In this document: positions 16,846 through 24,666 of the stretch, piece after piece | Position numbering within the stretch: the first letter of the stretch is position 1 | How the letters are laid out: every line of letters starts with the position of its first letter | Source of the DNA: Deltaproteobacteria bacterium | GTDB taxonomy: Bacteria > Desulfobacterota > Binatia > Binatales > Binataceae | NCBI GenBank assembly: GCA_027317185.1 | Contig: DAHVFB010000025.1 | Span: forward strand, 1 to 36,107 | Length of the DNA stretch: 36,107 bases | Reading direction: 5' to 3' | Notes under the pieces: model-generated | Database searches by the model: none | The model's input: only the letters and a program-made list of their open reading frames with translations | What the model was told of the DNA's origin: nothing | Program-made: the position numbers and the translations under genes

Positions 16846-17831
16846 GCGAACCCGGATGGGACAATCTGATCGACCGTCACATGCAACGGCAGGCGGTCGA
16901 GCGCGGGCTGAGCCGCAACTCGCTCGAGGCATATGGCCGCGACCTCCGCGATTTTCAGAGCTTCTGCCGCGATCGCGGAATAGAACCGCGCCAGTTGGAC
17001 GCCGCCGCGCTGACCGATTATCTTCAATATCTCACTGAGCGCGGGATGGCCGTTACCAGTCAGCGGCGCGCGCTATCGAGCGTGCGCGGGCTGATTCGCG
17101 AAATGGTCGAGGGCGGATTGTTGCAGCGCGATCCGCGTCCGGCGATCAAGCTGCGTCCGTTCTCGCGGCCGCTGCCCAAAACGCTATCACGCCGCGATAT
17201 CGATTTGTTGCTGGCGGCGATCGACGGCTCAAGCACCCGCGGTTTGCGCGACCGGGCGATGGTCGAGCTGGCTTACGGGTGCGGTTTGCGGGTTTCCGAG
17301 CTGGTCAAGCTGCAGGTCGCTCAGCTCGATCTGGAGGAGGGACTGCTGAAAGTGATGGGAAAGGGCAACAAGGAACGGATCGTGCCGATCGGTTCGGGAG
17401 CGATTGCGGCGTTGAGTGCGTATAGCCGGGCACTGGCGGCGGATCGTGCGGCCCGTAGTGATTTCGGCAATCGCGCAAAGCGCAAGGCGCGCGCCGGACG
17501 CGCCCTGAAACCTTCGTCAGCGATGTTCGTCAGCCGGCTTGGGCGGCCGATGACGCGGCAGAATTTTTTCAAAGCACTCAAGGAATGGGCGCGTGCGGAC
17601 CGGCGGCTCGACTGGATCAGCCCGCATACGCTGCGCCATTGTTTTGCGACCCATCTGGTGGAAGGCGGCGCCGATCTGCGGTCGGTTCAGGAGATGCTAG
17701 GGCATAGCAACATTTCAACCACCCAGATTTATACTCATCTATCGAAGAGCCACCTGCGCAAGGTCCATCGCACCTTTCATCCGCGCGCCACCTTCGACAA
17801 AGTTCAGACGCCCAGCGGTCGGGAAACTTGA
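16842..17831 (+). CDS. xerD: Tyrosine recombinase XerD
   Basis: This 329-aa protein is a XerC/XerD-type tyrosine recombinase that resolves chromosome dimers at dif with its partner. The N-terminal SAM-like core-binding domain covers about residues 1-95. Catalytic residues are visible: Arg in CGLRVSEL, Lys in GKGNKER, HTLRH, His in GHSNISTTQ and the nucleophile Tyr in QIYTHLS. It is closer to XerD than to a phage integrase because it has the LSRRDIDLLLAAID and HLVEGGADLRSVQEMLGHS signatures and sits among housekeeping genes. Compared with E. coli XerD, a basic insert of about 17 residues follows the Lys motif (around ARSDFGNRAKRKARAGRALK). The 4-nt overlaps on both sides indicate translational coupling. 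Confidence 0.93.
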   Translation: MSEPGWDNLIDRHMQRQAVERGLSRNSLEAYGRDLRDFQSFCRDRGIEPRQLDAAALTDYLQYLTERGMAVTSQRRALSSVRGLIREMVEGGLLQRDPRPAIKLRPFSRPLPKTLSRRDIDLLLAAIDGSSTRGLRDRAMVELAYGCGLRVSELVKLQVAQLDLEEGLLKVMGKGNKERIVPIGSGAIAALSAYSRALAADRAARSDFGNRAKRKARAGRALKPSSAMFVSRLGRPMTRQNFFKALKEWARADRRLDWISPHTLRHCFATHLVEGGADLRSVQEMLGHSNISTTQIYTHLSKSHLRKVHRTFHPRATFDKVQTPSGRET

Positions 17832-18475
17832 ATAGCGCGGTCGATTTCATCCGCGACATCTCGGTCTGGGCGGTGCCCACGGTTTTCGCGATCATTGCCC
17901 ATGAGGTGATGCACGGAGTGGTTGCGCGATGGCTGGGCGACGATACCGCGGCGCGCGCCGGCCGACTGACGCTCAATCCGATCTCGCACGTCGATCTGTT
18001 TGGGACGATCCTCATGCCGGCGGTGCTGCTGTTCCTGCACCTGCCGGTGTTCGGCTATGCGAAGCCGGTACCGGTCAATTTTTCACGGCTGCGCAACGGA
18101 CGGACCGGAATGATGGAAGTGGCGGTGGCCGGCCCCGTGACTAATTTCATATTGGCGATCGTGAGCGCGATTGCGCTGCGCCTGCTGATGCCGATGCTGG
18201 CCGGGCCGGGCGATCACCCAATCGCCTTGCCGCTCGCCTACATGATGCACGCGTCGGTGATCATCAATGTGGTGCTGGCGGTGTTCAATCTGTTTCCGCT
18301 ATTGCCGCTCGATGGCGGCCGAGTGCTTGCGGGCCTGTTGCCGCTTCGCGCCGCGCGCGCTTTTGCGCGTCTCGAGCCTTATGGATTTCTGATATTGTTG
18401 CTGCTGCTGTATACCAATTCGATCGATGTCGTGATCAATCCGGTGATCAACGCGATCGCACGAGTATTGCTGTGA
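17828..18475 (+). CDS. Site-2 protease family (M50) membrane metalloprotease
   Basis: This 215-aa protein has about five to six hydrophobic segments and the zinc motif HEVMHG (HExxH) in the first third. A later LPLDGGRV provides the third metal-binding Asp of site-2 proteases. It is the short type without a PDZ domain. Such enzymes cut substrates inside the membrane; the substrate is unknown. The start is TTG 17828, which overlaps the xerD stop as TTGA, and the end overlaps the scpA GTG. Short M50 proteases beside scpA and scpB are, from memory, a recurrent arrangement in several bacterial lineages, but no shared function has been shown by this sequence. Confidence 0.9.
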   Translation: MNSAVDFIRDISVWAVPTVFAIIAHEVMHGVVARWLGDDTAARAGRLTLNPISHVDLFGTILMPAVLLFLHLPVFGYAKPVPVNFSRLRNGRTGMMEVAVAGPVTNFILAIVSAIALRLLMPMLAGPGDHPIALPLAYMMHASVIINVVLAVFNLFPLLPLDGGRVLAGLLPLRAARAFARLEPYGFLILLLLLYTNSIDVVINPVINAIARVLL

Positions 18476-19272
18476 GTGGGGAAAACACAGATTCGATAAA
18501 TAAGCTTGAAGTGAGCGTTGGCACGCCGCGCTTTCGGCTGCCGGTTTACGAGGGGCCGCTCGATCTGCTGCTCCATCTGGTCAAGCGCGCGGAGCTGGAT
18601 GTGCATGACGTCACCGCCAGCATCATCACCGAGCAATATCTGGAATACCTCGAAGTGCTCGAAGCGCTAAACCTGGACGTGGCCGGCGAGTACCTCGTGA
18701 TGGCCTCCACGCTGCTGCTGATCAAGTCGTTTTCAATGCTGCCGCACCCTGCGGCGGCCGATGCGGAAGAGGCTGACGAACTCAAGCGCGATCTGGTCGA
18801 ACGGCTGCTCGAATATCAACGTTACCGCGAAGCCGCCGCCAAACTCGGCGAACGTCCGCTGCTGGGCCGCGATGTTTTCAGCTCCGCCGGCGAGACGGTG
18901 TCCGAAGATGAGCGAGTCGAAACGCCGCTGAAGGCTTCCATCTTTGATTTGGTGCAGGCGATGGCGGCGGTGCTCAAGAAGTTCGCCGGTGAGATTCCGC
19001 GCGACATCGTATTGCGCGACATCCCGGTTGCCGAGTGCATCCCGCGGGTGCTCGACGCGGTCGGGCGCGGCCGCGTCGAATTTACCTCGCTATTCGAGGA
19101 CCTCGCCGATCGCGCGGTGGTGATCGCGACTTTCATTGCGCTGCTGGAGCTAATCCGGCAGGGGCGGGTGCGGGCCATCCAGGAAGTGCGTTTCGGCCAA
19201 ATCTGGCTTGAACCAGCGGACGCTCGATCAAAGCTGGAACCATCGCAGAACTCCACGGCCGGCGGCGAATAA
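18472..19272 (+). CDS. scpA: Segregation and condensation protein ScpA
   Basis: ScpA is the kleisin subunit of the Smc-ScpA-ScpB condensin, bridging the SMC head and neck and binding ScpB. The 266-aa protein has the hallmark N-terminal block VYEGPLDLLLHLVKRAELDVHD, shown here in part as YEGPLDLLL at about residues 24-32. It then has YLVMASTLLLIKS, a charged middle, and a C-terminal winged-helix region with FTSLFEDLADRAVVIATFIALLEL in pieces. The start is GTG 18472, overlapping the upstream stop as GTGA. scpB follows 4 nt after its stop. No smc gene is seen in the window, which is common because smc usually lies elsewhere. Confidence 0.95.
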   Translation: MSGENTDSINKLEVSVGTPRFRLPVYEGPLDLLLHLVKRAELDVHDVTASIITEQYLEYLEVLEALNLDVAGEYLVMASTLLLIKSFSMLPHPAAADAEEADELKRDLVERLLEYQRYREAAAKLGERPLLGRDVFSSAGETVSEDERVETPLKASIFDLVQAMAAVLKKFAGEIPRDIVLRDIPVAECIPRVLDAVGRGRVEFTSLFEDLADRAVVIATFIALLELIRQGRVRAIQEVRFGQIWLEPADARSKLEPSQNSTAGGE

Positions 19273-19276
19273 CAAC

Positions 19277-20068
19277 GTGGAAGAAGAACGGCTCAAGGCA
19301 ATTATCGAAAGCCTGCTGCTCGCGGCGGGCGAGCCGGTTGCGCTCGCGCGATTTGTAGCGGTGCTCGAAAGCGTGCCGAAAGAGGCGATCAAACAGGCGC
19401 TGTCCACACTGGCGCTTGAGTATGCCAATGGCGCCCGCGGTATCGTGCTGGAAGAAGTGGCGGGCGGTTATCAGCTTCGGACCTCGCCCGAGCATGCCTT
19501 CTATGTCCGCAAGCTGCTCGCCGCCAAGCCGCCACGCTTGAGCCGCTCGCTGATGGAGACGCTCGCGATTATCGCCTATCGCCAGCCGATCACGCGTCCC
19601 GAGATCGAACAACTGCGGGGGGTCGATAGCGGTGGCGTGTTGGAGACTCTGCTGGAACGGGGGTTGACCAAGATCGCGGGACGGAAAGAGGCTCCCGGAC
19701 GACCGATCGTTTACGCCACTACGTCCGAGTTTCTTGAGGTGTTCAGCCTCAGGGATCTCGGCAGCCTGCCGGACCTGCAAGAGCTTAAGGAACTCGAGGT
19801 GGTCACACAGACGCCGGAAGCAGCCGCGGCAGTCGATCCGGAAAGCCACCTGGCAAGTCAGCCGGAGATTCTTGCTGACGAAACATCTGGTAGCGATAAC
19901 CCCGCGGCCGAGGACCCTCCAGAGTACAGCGGCGAAGTTCAAGGCCAGGTTCAAGGCGAAGTTGAATCAGCGCAGCCGCAGGAAACTGCGGTTATCGATC
20001 CCGAAGCCCGCGAGGGCAGCGATTCGGATCCGCCGCCCCCGGCGGATGAACGCTCCGACGGAAACTAG
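19277..20068 (+). CDS. scpB: Segregation and condensation protein ScpB
   Basis: ScpB dimers bind the ScpA kleisin in the bacterial condensin. Residues about 1-165 hold the two winged-helix domains, with LKAIIESLLLAAGEP at the start and ETLAIIAYRQPITRPEIEQLRGV as the family signature. The last roughly 95 residues are an acidic, Gln/Glu/Pro-rich low-complexity tail (for example GEVQGQVQGEVES) that looks disordered. GTG 19277 is chosen because it begins the conserved domain 4 nt after the scpA stop. A longer upstream frame would overlap scpA by about 65 nt without need. It is the last gene of the mutS-to-scpB run and is convergent with dnaB. Confidence 0.93.
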   Translation: MEEERLKAIIESLLLAAGEPVALARFVAVLESVPKEAIKQALSTLALEYANGARGIVLEEVAGGYQLRTSPEHAFYVRKLLAAKPPRLSRSLMETLAIIAYRQPITRPEIEQLRGVDSGGVLETLLERGLTKIAGRKEAPGRPIVYATTSEFLEVFSLRDLGSLPDLQELKELEVVTQTPEAAAAVDPESHLASQPEILADETSGSDNPAAEDPPEYSGEVQGQVQGEVESAQPQETAVIDPEAREGSDSDPPPPADERSDGN

Positions 20069-20081
20069 CCGCGCGATCAGG

Positions 20082-20102
20082 GTCGATTTCTCGACGATTT
20101 TT
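20082..20102 (+). terminator. Weak hairpin with T-run after scpB
   Basis: GTCGA (20082-20086) pairs with TCGAC (20091-20095) around TTTC, then GATTTTT follows. The stem is only 5 bp, so this is a weak candidate terminator for the long operon. Confidence 0.3.
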
Positions 20103-20111
20103 AAAGTTTCG

Positions 20112-21494
20112 CTAGCGGCCTTCGGCGCCTTCGAAGTATTCGGCTTCGGCGGCGTAGTTCTCGAAGCGGGTGAATTGGTTTAAATAGGTGAGCCGCGCGG
20201 TATCGGTGGGGCCGTTGCGCTGCTTGGCGACAATCACTTCAGCCACGCCGGGTTCCTTGCTGTCGCGATGGTACATCTCGTCGCGATAGATAAACGCGAT
20301 AACGTCGGCATCCTGTTCGATTGCGCCGGATTCGCGCAGGTCGGCCAACAAGGGCCGCCGATCGGGACGGGTCTCGACCTGGCGGTTGAGCTGCGATAGC
20401 GCAATCACTGGCACCTTGAGCTCCTTGGCCAGCGCCTTCAACGATCGCGAAATTTCGGCGATCTCCTTTTCGCGCGACTCGCCATGACGCGCCGCGCGCA
20501 TCAGTTGCAAATAATCGATGATAATCAATCCGAGGTTGTTGGCCCGCTCGCGTTTGAGGCGCCGGCACTTTGCTTTCAGAGTTATCGCCGTGATGTCGGA
20601 AGCATCGTCGATGAAGATTGCCGCTTCCGACAGCCGCGCGGCGGCCTGCGCCAGCTTGGGAAAATCGTTGGCGCTCAGAAAACCGGATCGCGCCTTGGAA
20701 CTATCAACTCGCGCTTCCGAGCAGAGCATCCGCAGCACCAATTGCTCCTTGGACATTTCCAGTGAGAAGAAGGCCACCCCGACTTTGGGCTGCGCGTCCA
20801 TGGCGGCATAGGCCGCGATATTGAGCGCCAGCGCAGTCTTACCCATGGAGGGACGCGCCGCGATGATCACTAGATCGGCCGGCTGAAAGCCCGCGGTGAT
20901 CCGATCGAGATCGATAAACCCGGTCGGCACGCCGGTTACCAGCTCGCGGTTTTCATAGAGCCGCTCGATGATCTTGAGCGATTCCCGGGTCAGTTCGTTC
21001 ATGCTGAAGAACGAGGGCCGGATGCGCCGTTCCGAGATTTCGAAGATGCGATGCTCGGCTTCGTCGAGAAAATCATCGACGTTGGCGGGTGCGTCGTAGG
21101 CGCTGCTCGCGATATCGGTGGCGATCGACGAGAGGCTTCTCAAAACCGCCTTCTCGCGCACGATACGAGCGTAATGGCCGACATTGGCGGCGGTCGGAAC
21201 GCAGGCCGCCAGCTCCGCGATATAGGCTGCGCCGCCAACCGTTTCGAGCACGCCTTTGGTGCGCAGAGCGTCAGTCAACGTAATCGCGTCGACCGGATGA
21301 TTGCGGTCAACCAGGTCCGCCATCGCATGGAAGATTTCGCGATGCACCTCGCGATAAAAGTCGTCCCCGCTCAGAACCTCGAGCGCCTGATTGACGGCCT
21401 CGTTATCGAGCAGGATTGCGCCGAGCACGGATTGCTCGGCCTCTATATTTTGAGGAGGAACGCGCCTGAGAATGTCCTGAGCCGCCGCACCCAC
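20112..21494 (-). CDS. dnaB: Replicative DNA helicase DnaB
   Basis: DnaB is the hexameric 5'-3' helicase of the replication fork. The protein has the N-terminal primase-interacting domain (PPQNIEAEQSVLGAILLDN) and the RecA-like ATPase. Walker A is ARPSMGKTAL at about residues 213-222 and Walker B is LIIIDYLQLM. DnaB motif 3 (SQLNRQVETR) and the DLRESGAIEQDADV motif follow. A frame opening at ATG 21521 exists, but GGAGGT (21504-21509) lies exactly 9 nt before GTG 21494, which therefore is the better start (460 aa). No intein is present. It is convergent with scpB and lies downstream of the rhomboid gene on the same strand. Confidence 0.96.
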   Translation of the reverse strand: MGAAAQDILRRVPPQNIEAEQSVLGAILLDNEAVNQALEVLSGDDFYREVHREIFHAMADLVDRNHPVDAITLTDALRTKGVLETVGGAAYIAELAACVPTAANVGHYARIVREKAVLRSLSSIATDIASSAYDAPANVDDFLDEAEHRIFEISERRIRPSFFSMNELTRESLKIIERLYENRELVTGVPTGFIDLDRITAGFQPADLVIIAARPSMGKTALALNIAAYAAMDAQPKVGVAFFSLEMSKEQLVLRMLCSEARVDSSKARSGFLSANDFPKLAQAAARLSEAAIFIDDASDITAITLKAKCRRLKRERANNLGLIIIDYLQLMRAARHGESREKEIAEISRSLKALAKELKVPVIALSQLNRQVETRPDRRPLLADLRESGAIEQDADVIAFIYRDEMYHRDSKEPGVAEVIVAKQRNGPTDTARLTYLNQFTRFENYAAEAEYFEGAEGR

Positions 21495-21503
21495 TGCCAC
21501 ACC

Positions 21504-21509
21504 ACCTCC
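21504..21509 (-). promoter_or_regulatory. Shine-Dalgarno site that sets the dnaB start
   Basis: A consensus GGAGGT on the minus strand is spaced 9 nt from GTG 21494. It would lie inside the coding region if the upstream ATG at 21521 were used, and that ATG has no comparable site. Confidence 0.6.
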
Positions 21510-21616
21510 GGAAAGGACCATCGAGAGCTTTCAAGTATCCGCTATCCGGAAAAATCGGCAAGCGCGCCGGCGCAACTTTGATCGCCTTGCGATTGCTCTT
21601 TCCACAATATCAACAA

Positions 21617-22309
21617 TCAGGTGGGGCGCACCCGGCGCTTACGCGCCGCTGGACGCCACGCCATGATCGGACCGAGCATCATGCCGAACATGAAGCCGGC
21701 GAGATGCGGCGCGAACGCGATTCCGCCGGAAGCGCCAGCCTCGGCGCTCCTGATAGCTCCTAGAAGTTGCAGACCGAACCAGAGCATCAAGTAGATTATC
21801 GATGGAACATCAAAAAATTTCAGCGTCACCAGCAGCGGCAGCACCGTTCGCAGCCGCGCGCGCGGAAAAAGGATCAGGTGAGCGCCGAGTACGCCTGCGA
21901 TCGCGCCGCTGGCGCCCACGATCGGAATCATGGAGCCGGCCGCGAAGTAGATGGCGAACAGGCCGGCGCAGATGCCGGAAATAAAATAAAAGAGCAGGTA
22001 ACGGACATGGCCAAGGTAGTCTTCCAGGGCGGGTCCGAATACCATCAGCACATACATGTTCAGCAGTACGTGAAATGCTCCCGCGTGTATGAACATGGAA
22101 GTGATCAAAGTTGCGAAAACCAGCAGGCCGTCGTAATTCGCGTAAGACAAGGGATGGATCAGAAATTCCGGCACCAGGCCGAGCCGGTGGAGAACTCCAT
22201 CGAAGTTGGTGATGTACTCGAGCGGAAGAATCAGCAGATTGATCATCACCAGCGCCGTATTGGCGTCGGTTACACGATCATGAGCGGCACGGTCATAGAG
22301 CGGAATCAT
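21617..22309 (-). CDS. Rhomboid family intramembrane serine protease
   Basis: Rhomboids cut membrane proteins within or near the bilayer using a Ser-His dyad. This 230-aa protein has about six hydrophobic segments. The HxxxN motif reads HVLLNMYVLMVFG, the nucleophile motif is GASGAIAG, and the catalytic His is in APHLAGFMFG, so all active-site elements are present. The start is uncertain. ATG 22309 (MIPLYDR) begins the family-like sequence, while frames opening up to 29 codons earlier would add an Ala/Arg-rich extension without a good ribosome binding site. The C-terminus ends in basic residues. dnaB lies downstream after about 120 nt. The substrate is unknown. Confidence 0.9.
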   Translation of the reverse strand: MIPLYDRAAHDRVTDANTALVMINLLILPLEYITNFDGVLHRLGLVPEFLIHPLSYANYDGLLVFATLITSMFIHAGAFHVLLNMYVLMVFGPALEDYLGHVRYLLFYFISGICAGLFAIYFAAGSMIPIVGASGAIAGVLGAHLILFPRARLRTVLPLLVTLKFFDVPSIIYLMLWFGLQLLGAIRSAEAGASGGIAFAPHLAGFMFGMMLGPIMAWRPAARKRRVRPT

Positions 22310-22536
22310 TGGTGCTGCCTGTCGTGCAGCCCGTGCTGGATTGACGGCCATCGAAGCCGGCACTGATCCGCTTGTGAGTCGCGCGGCAGTGTGCAAAAGA
22401 ATGCGACTGGACCGGCTGCTGTTTTCAGTGCATGGTCACGGACGTGGCCGGTTTTCTTGAACTCATAGTCGCGATGGCTGGATCTGGACCGCGTCCGCGG
22501 CCGGTCCCGTAAGCGTCGCATCGGAGGCGTATCGAC

Positions 22537-23259
22537 ATGGAAGTAATCAAGCAGGACATAACGGTGCAGACCGGCAGTGAAAAGATGCCGTGTCATATAG
22601 CGCGTCCCGCGTCCGGCGGTCCCTATCCGGGATTGGTGGTCGTGATGGAAGCTTTTGGGCTCAATCAGAACATCAAGGACCTGACGGATCGATTCGCCGC
22701 CGAGGGCTTCGTTGCAATCTCGCCAAATCTCTATTTTCGCCAGCCCGATAACGTGGTGCCATATACTGAATTGCCGCGCGCCATCAGTTTGATGAGCAAG
22801 CTCGAAGACGAACAGGTAGTAGCCGACATGCGCGCCAGCATCGACTATCTGAAAAGCATGAAAGAGGTGAAGCCGAGCATCGGCACGACCGGCTTTTGCA
22901 TGGGCGGACGGGTGGCCTTTCTGGCCGCCTGCCGTATACCGGAAGTCAAAGCCAGCGCGCCGTTTTATGGCGGCGGTATGGCGACCGCCCATCCGGGAGC
23001 GAAAGCCCCGATCGACTATGCCGGCACTCTTAAGGCGAAAGTGACGGCCTTCTTCGGCGGCAAGGATCCGTACATTCCGCTGACCGAGGTCGATAAGTTC
23101 CGTGACGCGCTCAAGAAATCCGGCAAGGACCCCGAGGTGGTGCTCTACGCCGACGCCGACCACGGCTTCATGTGTGATGATCGCCCGTCGTATCATCCGG
23201 AAGCCGCCAAAGATGCGTGGAGTAAGGTGATCCCGTTCTTCAAACATCAACTCGGCTGA
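22537..23259 (+). CDS. Dienelactone hydrolase family protein
   Basis: This 240-aa alpha/beta hydrolase belongs to the dienelactone hydrolase family, which opens lactones formed in chlorocatechol breakdown but also includes enzymes of unknown substrate. The catalytic triad is the Cys type: Cys121 in GFCMGG, Asp177 in GGKDPYIP and His209 in DADHGF. A conserved Glu (MEAFG, residue 38) is also present, as in true dienelactone hydrolases. ATG 22537 follows GGAGGC. The gene is monocistronic, divergent from the rhomboid gene and ends at a strong hairpin. The 227-nt region upstream (22310-22536) shows no clear promoter hexamers. Confidence 0.92.
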   Translation: MEVIKQDITVQTGSEKMPCHIARPASGGPYPGLVVVMEAFGLNQNIKDLTDRFAAEGFVAISPNLYFRQPDNVVPYTELPRAISLMSKLEDEQVVADMRASIDYLKSMKEVKPSIGTTGFCMGGRVAFLAACRIPEVKASAPFYGGGMATAHPGAKAPIDYAGTLKAKVTAFFGGKDPYIPLTEVDKFRDALKKSGKDPEVVLYADADHGFMCDDRPSYHPEAAKDAWSKVIPFFKHQLG

Positions 23260-23281
23260 TCACCTGACGGTTAGTCTTGAC

Positions 23282-23314
23282 TGGCGGCACGGTATTCCGT
23301 GCCGCCAATTCTTT
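23282..23314. terminator. Bidirectional intrinsic terminator
   Basis: TGGCGGCACGG and CCGTGCCGCCA form a perfect 11-bp stem (23282-23292 with 23297-23307) around TATT, followed by ATTCTTT. It lies between the convergent dienelactone hydrolase-like and VOC genes. The plus-strand side has the better T-run. Confidence 0.8.
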
Positions 23315-23349
23315 CAAAGCATCCTCGACCGACCCCGGTGTTTCCCCAC

Positions 23350-23907
23350 TTATCTGGCGGCGGATACGCTGCTCCGCCCCGACAGAATCTGCATCCAGCG
23401 TGGCGAATCGGGATGGCCGCCGAACATTCTGTTGTCCGCCGATCGATCGCGCATCACCTGGTCTTCCTCGCCCAACGGGCGCACCGTCACGCAATATTCG
23501 AGCAGCATGCCGTTCGGATCGCGGAAGTAGATCGATTTGGCCCAATCGTGATCGCCGATGCCAGTGACCTCGACGCCTTTGTCAGTCAGGCTTTGCCGCT
23601 TCTCTTCCAATTCCTCGACTGAATCGACCCAGAAGGCGAAATGATAAAAAAAGCCCGGTAGATTCTGTGCGGTGTTGAGATCGGTCGAAAACTCGGCGGG
23701 AACGTTAGGCATCTTGTCCGGGCACATGAACGAGACGAAACAGCCGTCGCCGGTATCGAAAAAAACGTGCTTCACCACTCCGCCGGCGAGCGGTTTCATC
23801 ATGTCGCACCACGCAATCTTCCAGCCCAATTTGTTGGTATAGAACTCGATCGTACGCTCGAGGTCGAGCGTGACCAGTCCGAGATGGTGAACTCCCGCAC
23901 GCTTCAT
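23350..23907 (-). CDS. VOC superfamily (glyoxalase/extradiol dioxygenase-like) protein
   Basis: This 185-aa protein has the vicinal oxygen chelate fold. It starts with VHHLGLVTLDLERTIEFYTNKLGW, typical of the first beta-alpha-beta-beta-beta module (shown in part as HHLGLVTLDLERTIEFY). The second module has FYHFAFWVDSVEELEEK and ends with SIYFRDPNGMLLEYC. Metal ligands are likely the His in HHLGLV, the His in FYHFAF and the Glu in LLEYC, as in the family. Chemistry may be dioxygenase, lyase or isomerase and is not resolved. ATG 23907 is chosen for the GAGG upstream, because the frame continues 31 codons further without a good site. The C-terminal 40 residues are outside the fold and basic. Confidence 0.88.
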   Translation of the reverse strand: MKRAGVHHLGLVTLDLERTIEFYTNKLGWKIAWCDMMKPLAGGVVKHVFFDTGDGCFVSFMCPDKMPNVPAEFSTDLNTAQNLPGFFYHFAFWVDSVEELEEKRQSLTDKGVEVTGIGDHDWAKSIYFRDPNGMLLEYCVTVRPLGEEDQVMRDRSADNRMFGGHPDSPRWMQILSGRSSVSAAR

Positions 23908-23996
23908 ATGGTGTTCCTCTGTTGAGCTATCGAATGTTCGCAGTATGAAACGGATCGGGGCCGAAGTCGATGGCCGAGGCGGGTCGAAACCGGCAA

Positions 23997-24647
23997 TCAA
24001 TCCAGACGAATGAGCTTGTGCTTGATCGCGTAGCGGACCATTTCGGCGGTCGATCTCAGGTTCAATTTCTGCTTGAGATTTTCGCGATGGGCCTGCGCGG
24101 TTTTGGGGCTGATGCCGAGCCGCCGCGCGATGTCCTTGGCCGTCGCCCCTTCGCTGATGAGCTTCAGCACTTCGCGTTCGCGGCGGGTAAGTTCCGCACC
24201 CGCCACCGACTTGGCGGGACGATTCAGGCGTTCCAGCACGATCGGCGCAACCGTTGGGCTGAGGTAGCGCTGTCCGGCCGCCAGAATTCGCACCGCGTTA
24301 AGCAGTTCGGAGGCGGCGTCGGTCTTGACCATGTATCCGGCGGCTCCCGCTTCCGAAAAGGCTTCGATCACGTATTCCTCGTCGGTGTACTGACTGAGGA
24401 TCAGGACGCGCGCGGCGGGTGCAGTTTTCGCGAGTTGACGCGCGGCAGCCAATCCGCCCATGCCAGGCATTTGGATATCAATCACGATAACCTGCGGACG
24501 GACTCTCGCGGCCATCGCGACGGCTTCCTCGCCCGAGGATGCCTCACCGACCACGTCGCAATAATCGCTCAATAGCGCGCGAACTCCCTCGCGCAGCAGC
24601 CGATGATCATCGGCCAGTAGAACTTTTATCCGCGGGCCAATTCCCAT
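23997..24647 (-). CDS. NarL/FixJ-type response regulator
   Basis: This 216-aa regulator has an N-terminal receiver domain and a C-terminal LuxR-type helix-turn-helix. The receiver has Asp13, Asp14, the phospho-acceptor Asp57 (VIVIDIQMPG), Ser85 and Lys108, so it should be phosphorylatable. The output domain starts near residue 150 with ELTRREREVLKLISEGATAKDIARRLGIS in pieces. No histidine kinase is encoded nearby, so it is an orphan in this window. ATG 24647 is the start that keeps the receiver domain compact. It lies 19 nt downstream of the UPF0182 gene on the same strand and is probably co-transcribed with it. Confidence 0.93.
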   Translation of the reverse strand: MGIGPRIKVLLADDHRLLREGVRALLSDYCDVVGEASSGEEAVAMAARVRPQVIVIDIQMPGMGGLAAARQLAKTAPAARVLILSQYTDEEYVIEAFSEAGAAGYMVKTDAASELLNAVRILAAGQRYLSPTVAPIVLERLNRPAKSVAGAELTRREREVLKLISEGATAKDIARRLGISPKTAQAHRENLKQKLNLRSTAEMVRYAIKHKLIRLD

Positions 24648-24666
24648 CCTGTCAAATCGCGAGACG

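Noticed and set aside
16842-17831. Possible phage or mobile-element integrase
   Set aside because: The tyrosine recombinase has XerD signatures, overlaps housekeeping genes on both sides and has no attachment repeats or phage genes nearby.
22465-22515. GC-rich inverted repeat upstream of the dienelactone hydrolase-like gene
   Set aside because: Pairing is short and imperfect (GGACCG with CGGTCC) and expected often in sequence of this composition.
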